Origin: Chloroflexota bacterium
Lineage (GTDB): Bacteria; Chloroflexota; Dehalococcoidia; E44-bin15
Assembly: GCA_030604825.1 (NCBI GenBank)
Contig: JAUVVB010000013.1
Location: forward strand, 1-49,556
DNA: 49,556 bases
Direction of reading: 5' to 3'
Part shown: piece after piece, positions 24,678 to 32,521 of the stretch
Numbering within the stretch: position 1 is the first letter of the stretch
Layout of the letters: every line of letters starts with the position of its first letter
Translations under genes and position numbers: made by a program
Notes under the pieces: generated by a model
What the model was told of the DNA's origin: nothing
The model's input: only the letters and a program-made list of their open reading frames with translations
Databases searched by the model: none

Positions 24678-25895
24678 ATGAAGGGGCCGCTATCGGGGGT
24701 GAGGGTTTTAGCTGTTTCGCAGGCTATAGCTGGTCCTTATGGCTCTATGCTGCTCGCTGACCTGGGTGCGGAGGTGATCAAGATCGAGCCACCGGGGCAC
24801 GGGGATCGGTCGAGGCTTTTCCCCGGGCCGAACCATGAGGGAGAGAGCTACTACTTCCTGGCCTTCAACCGAAATAAGAAGAGCATAACCCTGGACCTGG
24901 CCACCGAGCTGGGGAGGGAGACCTTCCATGACCTGGTGAAGATGTCAGACGTGGTGTGGGACAACTTCCGCCCCGGGGTTATGGAGCGATTGGGTGCCGA
25001 CTACGATACCCTGAAGGAGATCAATCCTGGCATCATCTGCTGCTCGGTAACGGGCTTTGGCTCCTCCGGCCCCTATTGGGATCGCCCCTCCTTCGACCTG
25101 GTGGCCCAGGCGATAAGCGGGGCGATGAGCATCACTGGAGAGCCCGGGGGTCCACCGTTGCGTGCCGGCCCCCCCATCTCCGACTTGGTCGCCGGCATGT
25201 TTGGAGTTCATGGGGTTATCGCCGCCCTCTACCAGCGAACCTTCACTGGCAAGGGGCAGCGAGTGGAGACATCCCTGTTGGATGGTCAGGTCTCCAACCT
25301 CACCTACCAGATGTGTTACTATTTCTGTGGTGGGGAGGTTCCCGGCCCCATGGGTTCAGGCCATCTATCCATGGTACCCTATGGGGCCTTCAAAACTAAA
25401 GAGGGCTATCTGGTTATGGGCGTGGGCTGGCCTCGGTTGGCCAGGGTGCTGGGCATTGAGGAGATCATCGACGATCCTAGATTTGCCGATCACTCTTTGA
25501 GGCTGGAACATCGGGAGGAGCTGGAGGCCATTGTCAGGGAGGCCTTCCTCAAGGAGAAGGCTGAGGATTGGCTTCCCGTGCTGGAGGTGGAGGATATCCC
25601 CTGTGGCCCGGTGAATACCATCGATAAGGCCGTTGCCGATCCCCAGATAATTCACAACAACATGATCGTAGGCGTCAAGCACCCTTTGGGGGGTGAGGTG
25701 AGGATGGTGGGAAATCCGATAAAGATGCCACACAGCATCGAGGAGGAGTTCACCGCTCCCCCCACCCTGGGGCAGCATAACGATGACATCCTCATTGGGC
25801 TCTTGGGCTATTCCGAGGAGAGGATCCAGAGGGTGAGGGGGGAGGAGGAGAAGCGTGCCCAGGAGCTCCTCGCCAGTCTGGAGAGGAGGGGATGA
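24678..25895 (+). CDS. Family III CoA-transferase (CaiB/BaiF), catalytic-Asp member
   Basis: A 405-residue family III CoA-transferase, the only one of the seven here without an adjacent paralogue. It carries SGVRVLAVSQAIAGPYGSML, LGAEVIKIEPPGHGDRSR, AFNRNKKSITLDLATELG, VWDNFRPGVMERLGADYD and IPCGPVNTIDKAVADPQ. The catalytic Asp is D169 in GPPISDLVAGM, with exactly the numbering of formyl-CoA transferase, so a homomeric active enzyme is likely. AAAGGAGG precedes the ATG. It opens a plus-strand run of catabolic genes to 31884. The C-terminal tail (EEEKRAQELLASLERRG) is longer and more charged than usual. Confidence 0.94.
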   Translation: MKGPLSGVRVLAVSQAIAGPYGSMLLADLGAEVIKIEPPGHGDRSRLFPGPNHEGESYYFLAFNRNKKSITLDLATELGRETFHDLVKMSDVVWDNFRPGVMERLGADYDTLKEINPGIICCSVTGFGSSGPYWDRPSFDLVAQAISGAMSITGEPGGPPLRAGPPISDLVAGMFGVHGVIAALYQRTFTGKGQRVETSLLDGQVSNLTYQMCYYFCGGEVPGPMGSGHLSMVPYGAFKTKEGYLVMGVGWPRLARVLGIEEIIDDPRFADHSLRLEHREELEAIVREAFLKEKAEDWLPVLEVEDIPCGPVNTIDKAVADPQIIHNNMIVGVKHPLGGEVRMVGNPIKMPHSIEEEFTAPPTLGQHNDDILIGLLGYSEERIQRVRGEEEKRAQELLASLERRG

Positions 25896-25928
25896 GTCCT
25901 AAAAGAGAAAGGAGGAATGCGATGAGCC

Positions 25929-26003
25929 TACACCCTCGGCGGGGGCAACTCTGAGATCCAGAGAAATATAATCGCGATCAACGGGCTTGGCTTGCCTCGA
26001 TAG
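25929..26003 (+). pseudogene. Acyl-CoA dehydrogenase C-terminal stub
   Basis: The frame ending at TAG 26001-26003 reads YTLGGGNSEIQRNIIAINGL, then GLPR. This is the C-terminal hallmark of acyl-CoA dehydrogenases (GTSEIQRNIIA..GLGLPR). The intact enzyme at 28219-29370 ends in AGTSEIQRTIVAIRGLGLPR. Just upstream, the bases around AAAGGAGGAATGCGATGA repeat the start region of the 24678 gene, so a dehydrogenase start and end may have been joined by deletion. Nothing else of the gene remains. Confidence 0.8.
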
Positions 26004-26041
26004 AAGGGAGCTTACGCCCGCAAGGTAAGGAGGTTATCAGT

Positions 26042-26512
26042 ATGGGAGACGCTCCGATTGAACAGGCGAAAGCAATGATCGGCACGGTGGCAGAGCCCAC
26101 CATTTGGGAGGTGGAGAGGGGCGCCATCAGGAGGTATGCCGAGGCGATAGACGATCCCAATCCGCTATTTCGCGATGTGGAGCATGCTAGGGGAAAATAC
26201 GGCGACCTGATATGTCCCCCCGGGTTCTTCGGCTGGTCGCTCAGGGGAGGGGGGATAGCCGATATAATCGCTTTGGTGTTACCCCTGCTGGTCAAGGCTG
26301 GCTACCCCGCTTTGCTCGACGGCGGCGTCGATTACGAGTTCATGCTTCCCGTTCGCGCCGGGGACACGTTGACCTCCTGGAGCAGACTGGCTGACATCAC
26401 GGAGCGGGAGGGAAGAGCGGGGAAAATGATCTTCACCACCGTTGAAACCACCTACATAAACCAGAATGGCGACATGGTGGCCAAAGCGAGACAAACATTG
26501 ATCAGCCGCTAA
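26042..26512 (+). CDS. MaoC-type (FAS1-like) dehydratase domain protein
   Basis: A 156-residue hot-dog protein of the MaoC_dehydrat_N group: TIWEVERGAIRRYAEAIDDP, NPLFRDVEHAR, CPPGFFGWSLRGGG, VDYEFMLPVRAGDTLTSWSR and AKMIFTTVETTYINQNGDMV-like strands to the end. Such domains hydrate enoyl-CoA or dehydrate hydroxyacyl-CoA, often as two-domain or two-subunit enzymes. The hydratase-2 motif (YxxxxGDxNPxH) reads YAEAIDDPNPLF, lacking the His, so a partner carrying the full site may be needed. The double-domain protein at 44641 is a distant relative. AAGGAGG precedes the ATG, and the SDR follows by 22 bases. Confidence 0.85.
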   Translation: MGDAPIEQAKAMIGTVAEPTIWEVERGAIRRYAEAIDDPNPLFRDVEHARGKYGDLICPPGFFGWSLRGGGIADIIALVLPLLVKAGYPALLDGGVDYEFMLPVRAGDTLTSWSRLADITEREGRAGKMIFTTVETTYINQNGDMVAKARQTLISR

Positions 26513-26534
26513 TTTCCAATGAAAGGAGGAAGAA

Positions 26535-27281
26535 ATGAGGCTGGAAGGCAAGGTTGCCATTGTAACCGCATCTGCTGGTGCCGGAATCGGCCAAGGAACC
26601 CTACAGGCATTGGCCAAAGAGGGTGCCAGCGTCGTGGTCACCGACACCCATGAAAGGCGTACCGGGGAGGTGGCAGAGGCCCTAAAGTCGGAGGGGCATA
26701 AGGCCATAGGGGTGGTATGCGATGTGACCAGCCGAGAGCAAGTGGAGAACATGGTGAAGAAGGCGTTGGATGAGTTTGGCAGGATAGACATCCTGGTCAA
26801 CAATGCGGGGACAAACAGGATGAACCCGATCCATGAGATGAGCGACGAGGATTGGGACCTGGTAATAGATACCAATCTGAAGGGCACCTTCTATTGCATC
26901 AGGGCCGTCCTCCCTGCCATGATCGAGCAGAACCATGGGAGGATCGTAAACATCTCCTCCATCGCCGGGTGGTCAGGCTCGAATCAGGGGGAAGCGCCCT
27001 ACTGTGCCGCCAAGGCGGGGATCATGGCGTTTACCCGGTGCGTGGCGCTGGAGACGGCAAAGTACGACATAACCGTCAATGCCATTGCCCCGGGATTCGT
27101 GCCCAATCCCTTCCTGTTGAAGATCTATCCCCAGGAGGCGCTGGAGGCCATAGAGAGGATGATTCCCAAGGGGAGGGGGGGCACCCCCCAGGAGATCGCC
27201 AACGCCATATTGTTCCTGGTCTCTGAGGAGGGTAGCTATATCACCGGGGAGACCATCGCCGTAAGCGGCGGATGGCGCTAA
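26535..27281 (+). CDS. Short-chain dehydrogenase/reductase
   Basis: A 248-residue classical SDR. The cofactor motif is VTASAGAGIGQGTLQALA, with an unusual TASAGAGIG in place of TGxxxGIG. It is followed by VVTDTHERR, NNAGTNRMNP, Ser in VNISSIAGWSGS, YCAAKAG for the Tyr-Lys pair and AVSGGWR at the end. A 3-hydroxyacyl-CoA dehydrogenase role would follow the MaoC-type hydratase encoded just before it. AAAGGAGG precedes the ATG. The amidohydrolase gene follows closely, in the same operon. Confidence 0.92.
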   Translation: MRLEGKVAIVTASAGAGIGQGTLQALAKEGASVVVTDTHERRTGEVAEALKSEGHKAIGVVCDVTSREQVENMVKKALDEFGRIDILVNNAGTNRMNPIHEMSDEDWDLVIDTNLKGTFYCIRAVLPAMIEQNHGRIVNISSIAGWSGSNQGEAPYCAAKAGIMAFTRCVALETAKYDITVNAIAPGFVPNPFLLKIYPQEALEAIERMIPKGRGGTPQEIANAILFLVSEEGSYITGETIAVSGGWR

Positions 27282-27317
27282 AATGACGTGGAGATGACCG
27301 AAGAAAAGGAGGTAAAG

Positions 27318-28187
27318 ATGACCGAAGAAAAGTACGGCATGATAGATGTTTGGTGCAATGTCCGCTCTGGTGCCGACGCCGAGGCGTTCAAGGAATCGGA
27401 GCAGTATAAGGTGCTGCTGTTTGCCATGCAGCTCTTCAAGATGGAAGACCGCATGAGATACTGGACCATATCGCCGGAGGAGTTCTTCGAGGAGATAATG
27501 GACCCCCTGGGGATGGAAAAGGTGATCATCCCCATAGGTCAGGGGGCGGGCGAACTGGGATCCAAGGAGCGTCGCTTTGACCTTGAGGAGGCGGCGAAAT
27601 TCATAGAGAAGTACTCGGATAGATTTGCCGCCCAGCTAATGGTGGACCCCAATAGGGGAATGGAGGTGGTGAGGGAGCTGGAGAGGGCGGTCAGGGACTA
27701 CGGCTTTAAGGGGGCACACCTTCACCCCTACAGCATCGGAAAGCCGCTCAACGACCCCATCTACTACCCCATCTACGCCAAGTGTTGCGAGCTGGATGTT
27801 CCGGTGCAAACCCAGGTGGGCCACTCCGCTGAGATAATGCCCTCCAAATACGGACAGCCGATACTCCTCGATGAGGTGGCTATCTATTTCCGTGAGTTAA
27901 AGATAATCGGGGCTCACACCGGCTGGCCGTGGGTGGAGGAGATGATCGCTCTGGCCTGGAAGCATCCCAACGTCTATATCGGCACCAGCGCCCACGCCCC
28001 CAAATACTGGGACCCCTCGCTGGTTCGCTTCCTCAACACCCGGGGGCAGGAGAAGGTGCTCTTTGGCACCGATTTCCCGGTGATCGACCAGCGGAGGGCA
28101 GCAAAGGAGATAGAGGAGCTGAACCTCAGGGAGGCGCCCAAGAAGAAGCTCCTCCACGACAATGCGGTTAAGGTGTTCAAGCTTTAG
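27318..28187 (+). CDS. Amidohydrolase-2 family protein (decarboxylase/hydrolase-like)
   Basis: A 289-residue TIM-barrel protein of the Amidohydro_2 group, which includes ACMSD-type decarboxylases and ring-opening hydrolases. Visible landmarks are GAHLHPYSIG, VQTQVGHSAE, KIIGAHTGWPWVEEM and EKVLFGTDFPV. The N-terminal metal motif HxH is not present: the first strand reads YGMIDVWCNVRSG, with Trp and Asn in place of the histidines. The metal site, if any, must be altered. The ATG at 27318 follows AAGGAGGT; an upstream in-frame ATG at 27294 repeats the same MTEEK codons. It could act on a CoA ester or free acid produced by neighbours; substrate unknown. Confidence 0.85.
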   Translation: MTEEKYGMIDVWCNVRSGADAEAFKESEQYKVLLFAMQLFKMEDRMRYWTISPEEFFEEIMDPLGMEKVIIPIGQGAGELGSKERRFDLEEAAKFIEKYSDRFAAQLMVDPNRGMEVVRELERAVRDYGFKGAHLHPYSIGKPLNDPIYYPIYAKCCELDVPVQTQVGHSAEIMPSKYGQPILLDEVAIYFRELKIIGAHTGWPWVEEMIALAWKHPNVYIGTSAHAPKYWDPSLVRFLNTRGQEKVLFGTDFPVIDQRRAAKEIEELNLREAPKKKLLHDNAVKVFKL

Positions 28188-28218
28188 CCTAATAAGCTGT
28201 TACAGACCTTTCTAAGCG

Positions 28219-29370
28219 ATGGATTTCAGGTTCAGCGAGAAAGAGGAAGCCCTGCGCAGGGAGGTGCGGGAATTCCTGGCCCGGGAGATTACGCCCGAGG
28301 AGCAGGAGGCTGGCTTCTCCCGTGAATTCTCCCTCAAGCTGGGGGCCAAGGGCTGGCTGGTCCCTACCTGGCCTGAGGAATATGGCGGCCTCGGTGCCAC
28401 TCCCATGGAGTCCCTTGTTCTCACCGAGGAGCTGGTGTACCATCGAGCCCCGATAGGGGTTCAGATAATAGGCCTGGGCTGGGTGGGCACCTCCCTGATG
28501 CGCCATGGCACCGAGGAGCAGAAGAGGAAGCACCTCCTCGATATGGCTCGCGGCAGGTCCTGGGTGTGCACCGCCTACAGCGAGCCCGAGGCTGGCTCGG
28601 ATATGGCTGCGGTGAAGTGCCGTGCCAGGGCCCATGGCGATCACTACATAATCGACGGGCAGAAGACCTTCATCACTGGAGCCCACCTTTGTGACTACGT
28701 CTGGTTGGCGGCAAGGACCAACCTAGACGTACCCAAACACCGGGGAATTAGCGCCTTCCTGGTGGATCTGAAGACGCCGGGCATCACCATTCGCCCGCTG
28801 GTAAACATGGTAGGTGTGCACCACTTTAACGAGGTCTTCTTCGATGAGGTTCGTGTTCCTCGAGACTGTCTGATTGGGGAGGAGAACCAAGGCTGGTACA
28901 TGTTGGTTACAGCCTTGGATGTGGAGCGGTCGATGGTCGCTAGCCCTACCGCGTGTCGAAGAATCCTCGACGACCTGGTGGGGTTTGCCACGGAGGCCTG
29001 CCACAAGGGAGAGCCCCTGGCTCGACACCCCGTGGTGCGCCACAGGCTGGCTGAGATGGCCACCGAAATTGAGGTGGGGCGGATGTTGGCCTATCGCGTG
29101 GCCTGGATGCAAAGCAGGGGGATCATCCCCAACTACGAGGCCTCCATCGCCAAGGTGTACAACAGCGAGCTGGAACAACGCCTCGCCAATGTGGGCATGC
29201 AAGTCCTCGGCCTCTACGGGCAACTGAAACGGGACTCAAAATGGACATCCCTGGAGGGCAGGATGGGGTATGCCTATCTCAATGCCGTCTCCGCTACCAT
29301 CTTCGCGGGCACCTCTGAGATTCAGCGGACCATCGTTGCCATCAGGGGGCTGGGGCTGCCCCGCCAGTGA
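28219..29370 (+). CDS. Acyl-CoA dehydrogenase
   Basis: A 383-residue flavoprotein with the complete three-domain layout: FRFSEKEEALRREVREFLA at the start, the flavin/substrate strand VCTAYSEPEAGSDMAAVKCR, then DGQKTFITGAHLCDYVWLAA, and the C-terminal helix FAGTSEIQRTIVAIRGLGLP. It would form a 2,3-enoyl-CoA and pass electrons to ETF. The glutamate that acts as base in medium-chain enzymes (YEGT) is Ala here (FAGT), as in subunits of some heterotetrameric dehydrogenases, or enzymes with the base elsewhere. A dehydrogenase stub lies 2.2 kb upstream. No strong ribosome site precedes the ATG. It lies between the amidohydrolase and a CoA-transferase pair. Confidence 0.93.
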   Translation: MDFRFSEKEEALRREVREFLAREITPEEQEAGFSREFSLKLGAKGWLVPTWPEEYGGLGATPMESLVLTEELVYHRAPIGVQIIGLGWVGTSLMRHGTEEQKRKHLLDMARGRSWVCTAYSEPEAGSDMAAVKCRARAHGDHYIIDGQKTFITGAHLCDYVWLAARTNLDVPKHRGISAFLVDLKTPGITIRPLVNMVGVHHFNEVFFDEVRVPRDCLIGEENQGWYMLVTALDVERSMVASPTACRRILDDLVGFATEACHKGEPLARHPVVRHRLAEMATEIEVGRMLAYRVAWMQSRGIIPNYEASIAKVYNSELEQRLANVGMQVLGLYGQLKRDSKWTSLEGRMGYAYLNAVSATIFAGTSEIQRTIVAIRGLGLPRQ

Positions 29371-29417
29371 GCGGAAGCTGGTTTATCCTGCAATTCACGC
29401 CGGCAAGGAGGTGAGGG

Positions 29418-30647
29418 ATGAAGGGGAAGGCTTTGGATGGGATGAAGGTGCTGGAGTATGCCCACCTTGTTTCGGGCCCCTATTGTGCCAAGCTGCTGGC
29501 AGATCTCGGAGCTCAGGTGATCAAGGTCGAAGACCCCAAGGATTTCGATGTGGCACGAAGGAGGGAGCCCTTCTTCGGCGATGTGCCGGACTATGAACGC
29601 AGCGGGCTTTTCCTCTATCTTAACACCAACAAAATGGGCATTACGCTTAACCTCAGGACCACCACCGGCCTCGGGATCTTCAAGGAGCTGATTCGATGGG
29701 CGGACGTCTTCACCGAAAACAACCCACCCAAGCTGGTGGAAGAGCTGGGCATAAGCTATCAAGACCTGAGCGCGGTGAATCCTCGCCTTATCATGACCTC
29801 CATAACCCCCTTCGGACAGACCGGCCCTTACCGGGATTACAAGGGTTACGACCTCAATTGCTGGCAATTGGGGGGCTATGGGCATCAAAACACCAATGAG
29901 TACCCCAGCATCCTATTTGCCGACCAGCGCCGCCCGGTCCCCTTGAAGAAGGGAGGCAAGCATGCCGATTTTCAGGCGGCGCTGAACGGTGCGGTGGCCA
30001 CCATGTGTGCCTTTCTCTATCGGGAGCGAACCGGCATTGGGCAACACGTCGATGTTTCAGCGGTGGAGGCGGTGGCCTCCACCATGCCGGATAATATCCA
30101 GTATTGGACCTATCAAAGACAGCTTTCCGGAGGTCCACGGACCTATCCTCTCGGCCCACTATGCCTCTTGCCCTGCAAGGATGGTTACGTGTACATGTGG
30201 ATCTTCGAGGAACACCAGTGGGAAAGGCTGGTTCAGATGATGGGTGATCCGGAGTGGGCTAGGGAAGAGATCTTCAAGGATCGCTGGGTGCGGGCTCAGA
30301 ACTTCGAGGCTTTGGAGGTGCTGCTTGCTGACTGGTTTGGCCAGCGCTCAGCCCAGGAGGTGTATATGGAGGCTCAAGCAAGGGGCATCCCTCTGGTTCC
30401 ATCCAACGATATCCAAGAGGTGGTGAATTCCCCCCAGCTACAGGCCCGAGAATTCTTCGTTGAAATCGACCACCCAAAGGTTGGCTCCCTGACTTACCCC
30501 GGAGCCCCCTTCAAGTTGTCAGAAACGCCGTGGAAGATTGACCGATCAGCCCCCCTGTTAGGGGAGCACAACGAGGAGGTTTACGGCAAGCTCCTGGGCT
30601 ACAGCACGGAGGACCAGCGCAAGATGAAGCAGGCTGAAGTTATCTGA
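29418..30647 (+). CDS. Family III CoA-transferase (CaiB/BaiF)
   Basis: A 409-residue family III CoA-transferase: DGMKVLEYAHLVSGPYCAKL, LGAQVIKVEDPKDFDVARRR, NTNKMGITLNLRTTTGLG, FTENNPPKLVEELGISYQ and GEHNEEVYGKLLGY near the end. The catalytic Asp maps to D184 in KHADFQAALNG. It is followed 22 bases later by another paralogue, which also keeps the Asp, so this third pair differs from the two pairs that have lost one Asp. AAGGAGGTGAGGG precedes the ATG. Closest relative within the window by style is 16035-17312 (SITPFGQxGPY, GEHNxEVY). Substrate unknown. Confidence 0.93.
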   Translation: MKGKALDGMKVLEYAHLVSGPYCAKLLADLGAQVIKVEDPKDFDVARRREPFFGDVPDYERSGLFLYLNTNKMGITLNLRTTTGLGIFKELIRWADVFTENNPPKLVEELGISYQDLSAVNPRLIMTSITPFGQTGPYRDYKGYDLNCWQLGGYGHQNTNEYPSILFADQRRPVPLKKGGKHADFQAALNGAVATMCAFLYRERTGIGQHVDVSAVEAVASTMPDNIQYWTYQRQLSGGPRTYPLGPLCLLPCKDGYVYMWIFEEHQWERLVQMMGDPEWAREEIFKDRWVRAQNFEALEVLLADWFGQRSAQEVYMEAQARGIPLVPSNDIQEVVNSPQLQAREFFVEIDHPKVGSLTYPGAPFKLSETPWKIDRSAPLLGEHNEEVYGKLLGYSTEDQRKMKQAEVI

Positions 30648-30669
30648 TAGAGAAGCGAGGAGGCCAGAA

Positions 30670-31884
30670 ATGGAGGAGTTCGCGCTGGAAGGCATAAGGG
30701 TGGTGGACTTCGGTTGGTACTGGGCCAGCCCTTATCTGGGAATGCTTCTGGCCGATATGGGGGCTGAGGTGATCAAGGTGGAGAGCCTGCAGCGGCTGGA
30801 CACGGTTAGGATTCTTCCCCCTTACCCCGATGGCCAACCTGGTGGCTTAAATCGGGGCGGAATCTACAACATGTACAATCGCAACAAGCTGGCTATCACC
30901 TTAAACCTTGCTAAGCCCCAGGGCATCGAACTGGCCAAGAGGCTTATTGCGGTCTGCGATGTCTTTACCGAGAACTATTCACCTCGGGTTATGAAGAACT
31001 TCGGCCTTACCTATGACCAAGTGAGGCAGGTGAGGCCAGACATAATATATGCCTCGCTGTCGGCCTATGGAGCCACCGGCCCTGAGAAGGACTACGTCTG
31101 CTACGGAGGGCCCCAGACCTACCAGAGCGGTCTGGCTTCCGTAACCGGCTTTCCCGACGGTCCTCCGGTCGGGGGCGAGCCGTACGGCGATCCCACAGCT
31201 GGGCTGTTTGCAGCCTTTGCCGTCCTCGCTGCGCTACATCATCGCTCCAAGACGGGGAAGGGGCAATACATAGACCTTTCCCAGTGGGAGACCCTCGTGG
31301 TTCTAATGCCAGAGGCGGTGATGGAGTATACCATGAACCGGCGAATAAGGCCCAGAATGGGGAATCGCGACGATATCATGGCTCCGCACGGCTGCTATCG
31401 GTGCCAGGGAGAAAGGAGCTGGGTGAGCATTGCCGTCGGCAGCGAGGAGGAGTGGCAGGGCCTTTGTGAAGCCTTGGGCAACCCAGCTTGGGCCCGGGAG
31501 GATAGGTTCTCCGATGCCTTTAGGCGGTGGAAGAATCAGGATGAGCTTGACAAGCTAATCGAGGAGTGGACCCTCAAACATACCGATTATGAAGCTATGC
31601 AGATCCTGCAGGGGGCAGGCGTTGCCGCAACCCCCTGCGTCAACAATCAGCAGCTGGTCGAGGAGCCTCACCTCAACCAACGCGGGTTCTTCGTGGAGGA
31701 CGACCATCCCGAAGCCGGCAAAAGGACCATCATCGGCGTCCCCTGGAAGATGAGCCAAACCCCGGGGGGAGTCTATCGCCATGCCCCGCTCTTTGGTGAG
31801 CACAACGAATATGTATTTGGTGAGCTTTTGGGCCTGAGTTCCAAGGAAATTGCCACTCTGGCGGAGGAGCAGGTTATCTACTGA
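30670..31884 (+). CDS. Family III CoA-transferase (CaiB/BaiF)
   Basis: A 404-residue family III CoA-transferase resembling 17333-18580: EGIRVVDFGWYWASPYLGML, MGAEVIKVESLQRLDTVR, NMYNRNKLAITLNLAKPQG, FTENYSPRVMKNFGLTYD and GEHNEYVFGELLGL. Both share a HGCYRC segment and an NRDD/NRDP run in the second half. The catalytic Asp maps to D174 in EPYGDPTAGLF. It ends the 24678-31884 catabolic run; with 29418 it likely makes a heteromer or two specificities for one pathway. GGAGGCC precedes the ATG. Confidence 0.93.
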   Translation: MEEFALEGIRVVDFGWYWASPYLGMLLADMGAEVIKVESLQRLDTVRILPPYPDGQPGGLNRGGIYNMYNRNKLAITLNLAKPQGIELAKRLIAVCDVFTENYSPRVMKNFGLTYDQVRQVRPDIIYASLSAYGATGPEKDYVCYGGPQTYQSGLASVTGFPDGPPVGGEPYGDPTAGLFAAFAVLAALHHRSKTGKGQYIDLSQWETLVVLMPEAVMEYTMNRRIRPRMGNRDDIMAPHGCYRCQGERSWVSIAVGSEEEWQGLCEALGNPAWAREDRFSDAFRRWKNQDELDKLIEEWTLKHTDYEAMQILQGAGVAATPCVNNQQLVEEPHLNQRGFFVEDDHPEAGKRTIIGVPWKMSQTPGGVYRHAPLFGEHNEYVFGELLGLSSKEIATLAEEQVIY

Positions 31885-32074
31885 ACGCGGACTTCTTCAG
31901 ATGAGGGTGATTGATTGGGTTGCCGGCATGATGTGGCGGCTATGGGAGGATGGCTCTCGTAAGCACACTGGCTACAGGATAGAAGGGTAGGGCCTCCCTG
32001 TCAAGGCTTGAACCGGCAGAAGGGCCGCACCCTGGGTACTTGTTCCGTCTCGGTTAAGGGTGTAGACTATCAAG

Positions 32075-32230
32075 ATGGGAGGCAAAGAGGTGTGGCGCTG
32101 GCAACGCAGGGAGCAGAAGATAAAGGCAAAGAAAAGCAAGATGCCCAAGCATGGCAAGGGCATGATGCAGTTCTATGCTAATGCCATCTTAAGGCGACTA
32201 CGAGGTAGGCAGAAAAGGACCTCCAAATAA
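32075..32230 (+). CDS. Small highly basic protein, unknown
   Basis: A 51-residue frame that opens MGGKEVWRWQRREQKIKAKK, continues MPKHGKGMMQFYANAILRRL and ends in a basic tail. Roughly a third of the residues are Lys or Arg. It is open from ATG to TAA, with AAGGGTG about 12 bases upstream, and lies in the 360-base gap between the convergent CoA-transferase and enoyl-CoA hydratase relic. Nucleic-acid or ribosome association would suit the charge, but no family motif is visible. It could also be chance coding; the ordered helix-like composition argues mildly against that. Confidence 0.45.
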   Translation: MGGKEVWRWQRREQKIKAKKSKMPKHGKGMMQFYANAILRRLRGRQKRTSK

Positions 32231-32248
32231 AGGCGCCCGCCCTTTTGC

Positions 32249-32521
32249 TCACCTCCCCTTCCACCGGGGTTTACGCTTCTCGATAAAGGCCCGCCGGCCT
32301 TCCTCGATATCCTCGCTGCTGGCAAGGATGGCGGCAATGACCGGCTTGCCCAGCTCCTCAAGCCTCCGTTGCCAGCCTGCCGGGGTTGGCTTTCGCTCTT
32401 CAACGGGCTCTTTAAGGTCCGCCCCAACGCTGAAGGCCCTTTCATTCCCGGTGATGATGACCACCCTCACCTCTGGGTCGTTCTCGATCTCATCGAGAAG
32501 CTCCAGGAGTTCCTGGCGAAG
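32249..32521 (-). pseudogene. Enoyl-CoA hydratase/isomerase relic
   Basis: In the same frame as the upstream SDR and directly after its stop, the minus strand reads LRQELLELLDEIENDPEV, then RVVIITGNERAFSVGADLKE, then GKPVIAAILASSEDIEEGRR, AFIEKRKPRWKGR and a stop. These are the crotonase oxyanion segment and the crotonase C-terminus (SEDxxEGxxAFxEKRxPxWxGR). About 40 N-terminal residues and roughly 150 middle residues are missing, including the second catalytic region. The part after the ATG at 32470 could still be translated as 73 residues but cannot be an active hydratase. Confidence 0.82.

Noticed and set aside
13444-31884. Reading the Asp/Glu in the VDVSxxD loop of the CoA-transferases as the catalytic residue
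   Set aside because: By count in formyl-CoA transferase-type proteins, Asp169 lies earlier, in the (G)DxxxG segment about 25 residues before the GxGQ turn. I re-mapped all seven on that basis. The D/N/Q/E differences in the later loop are not evidence of inactivity.
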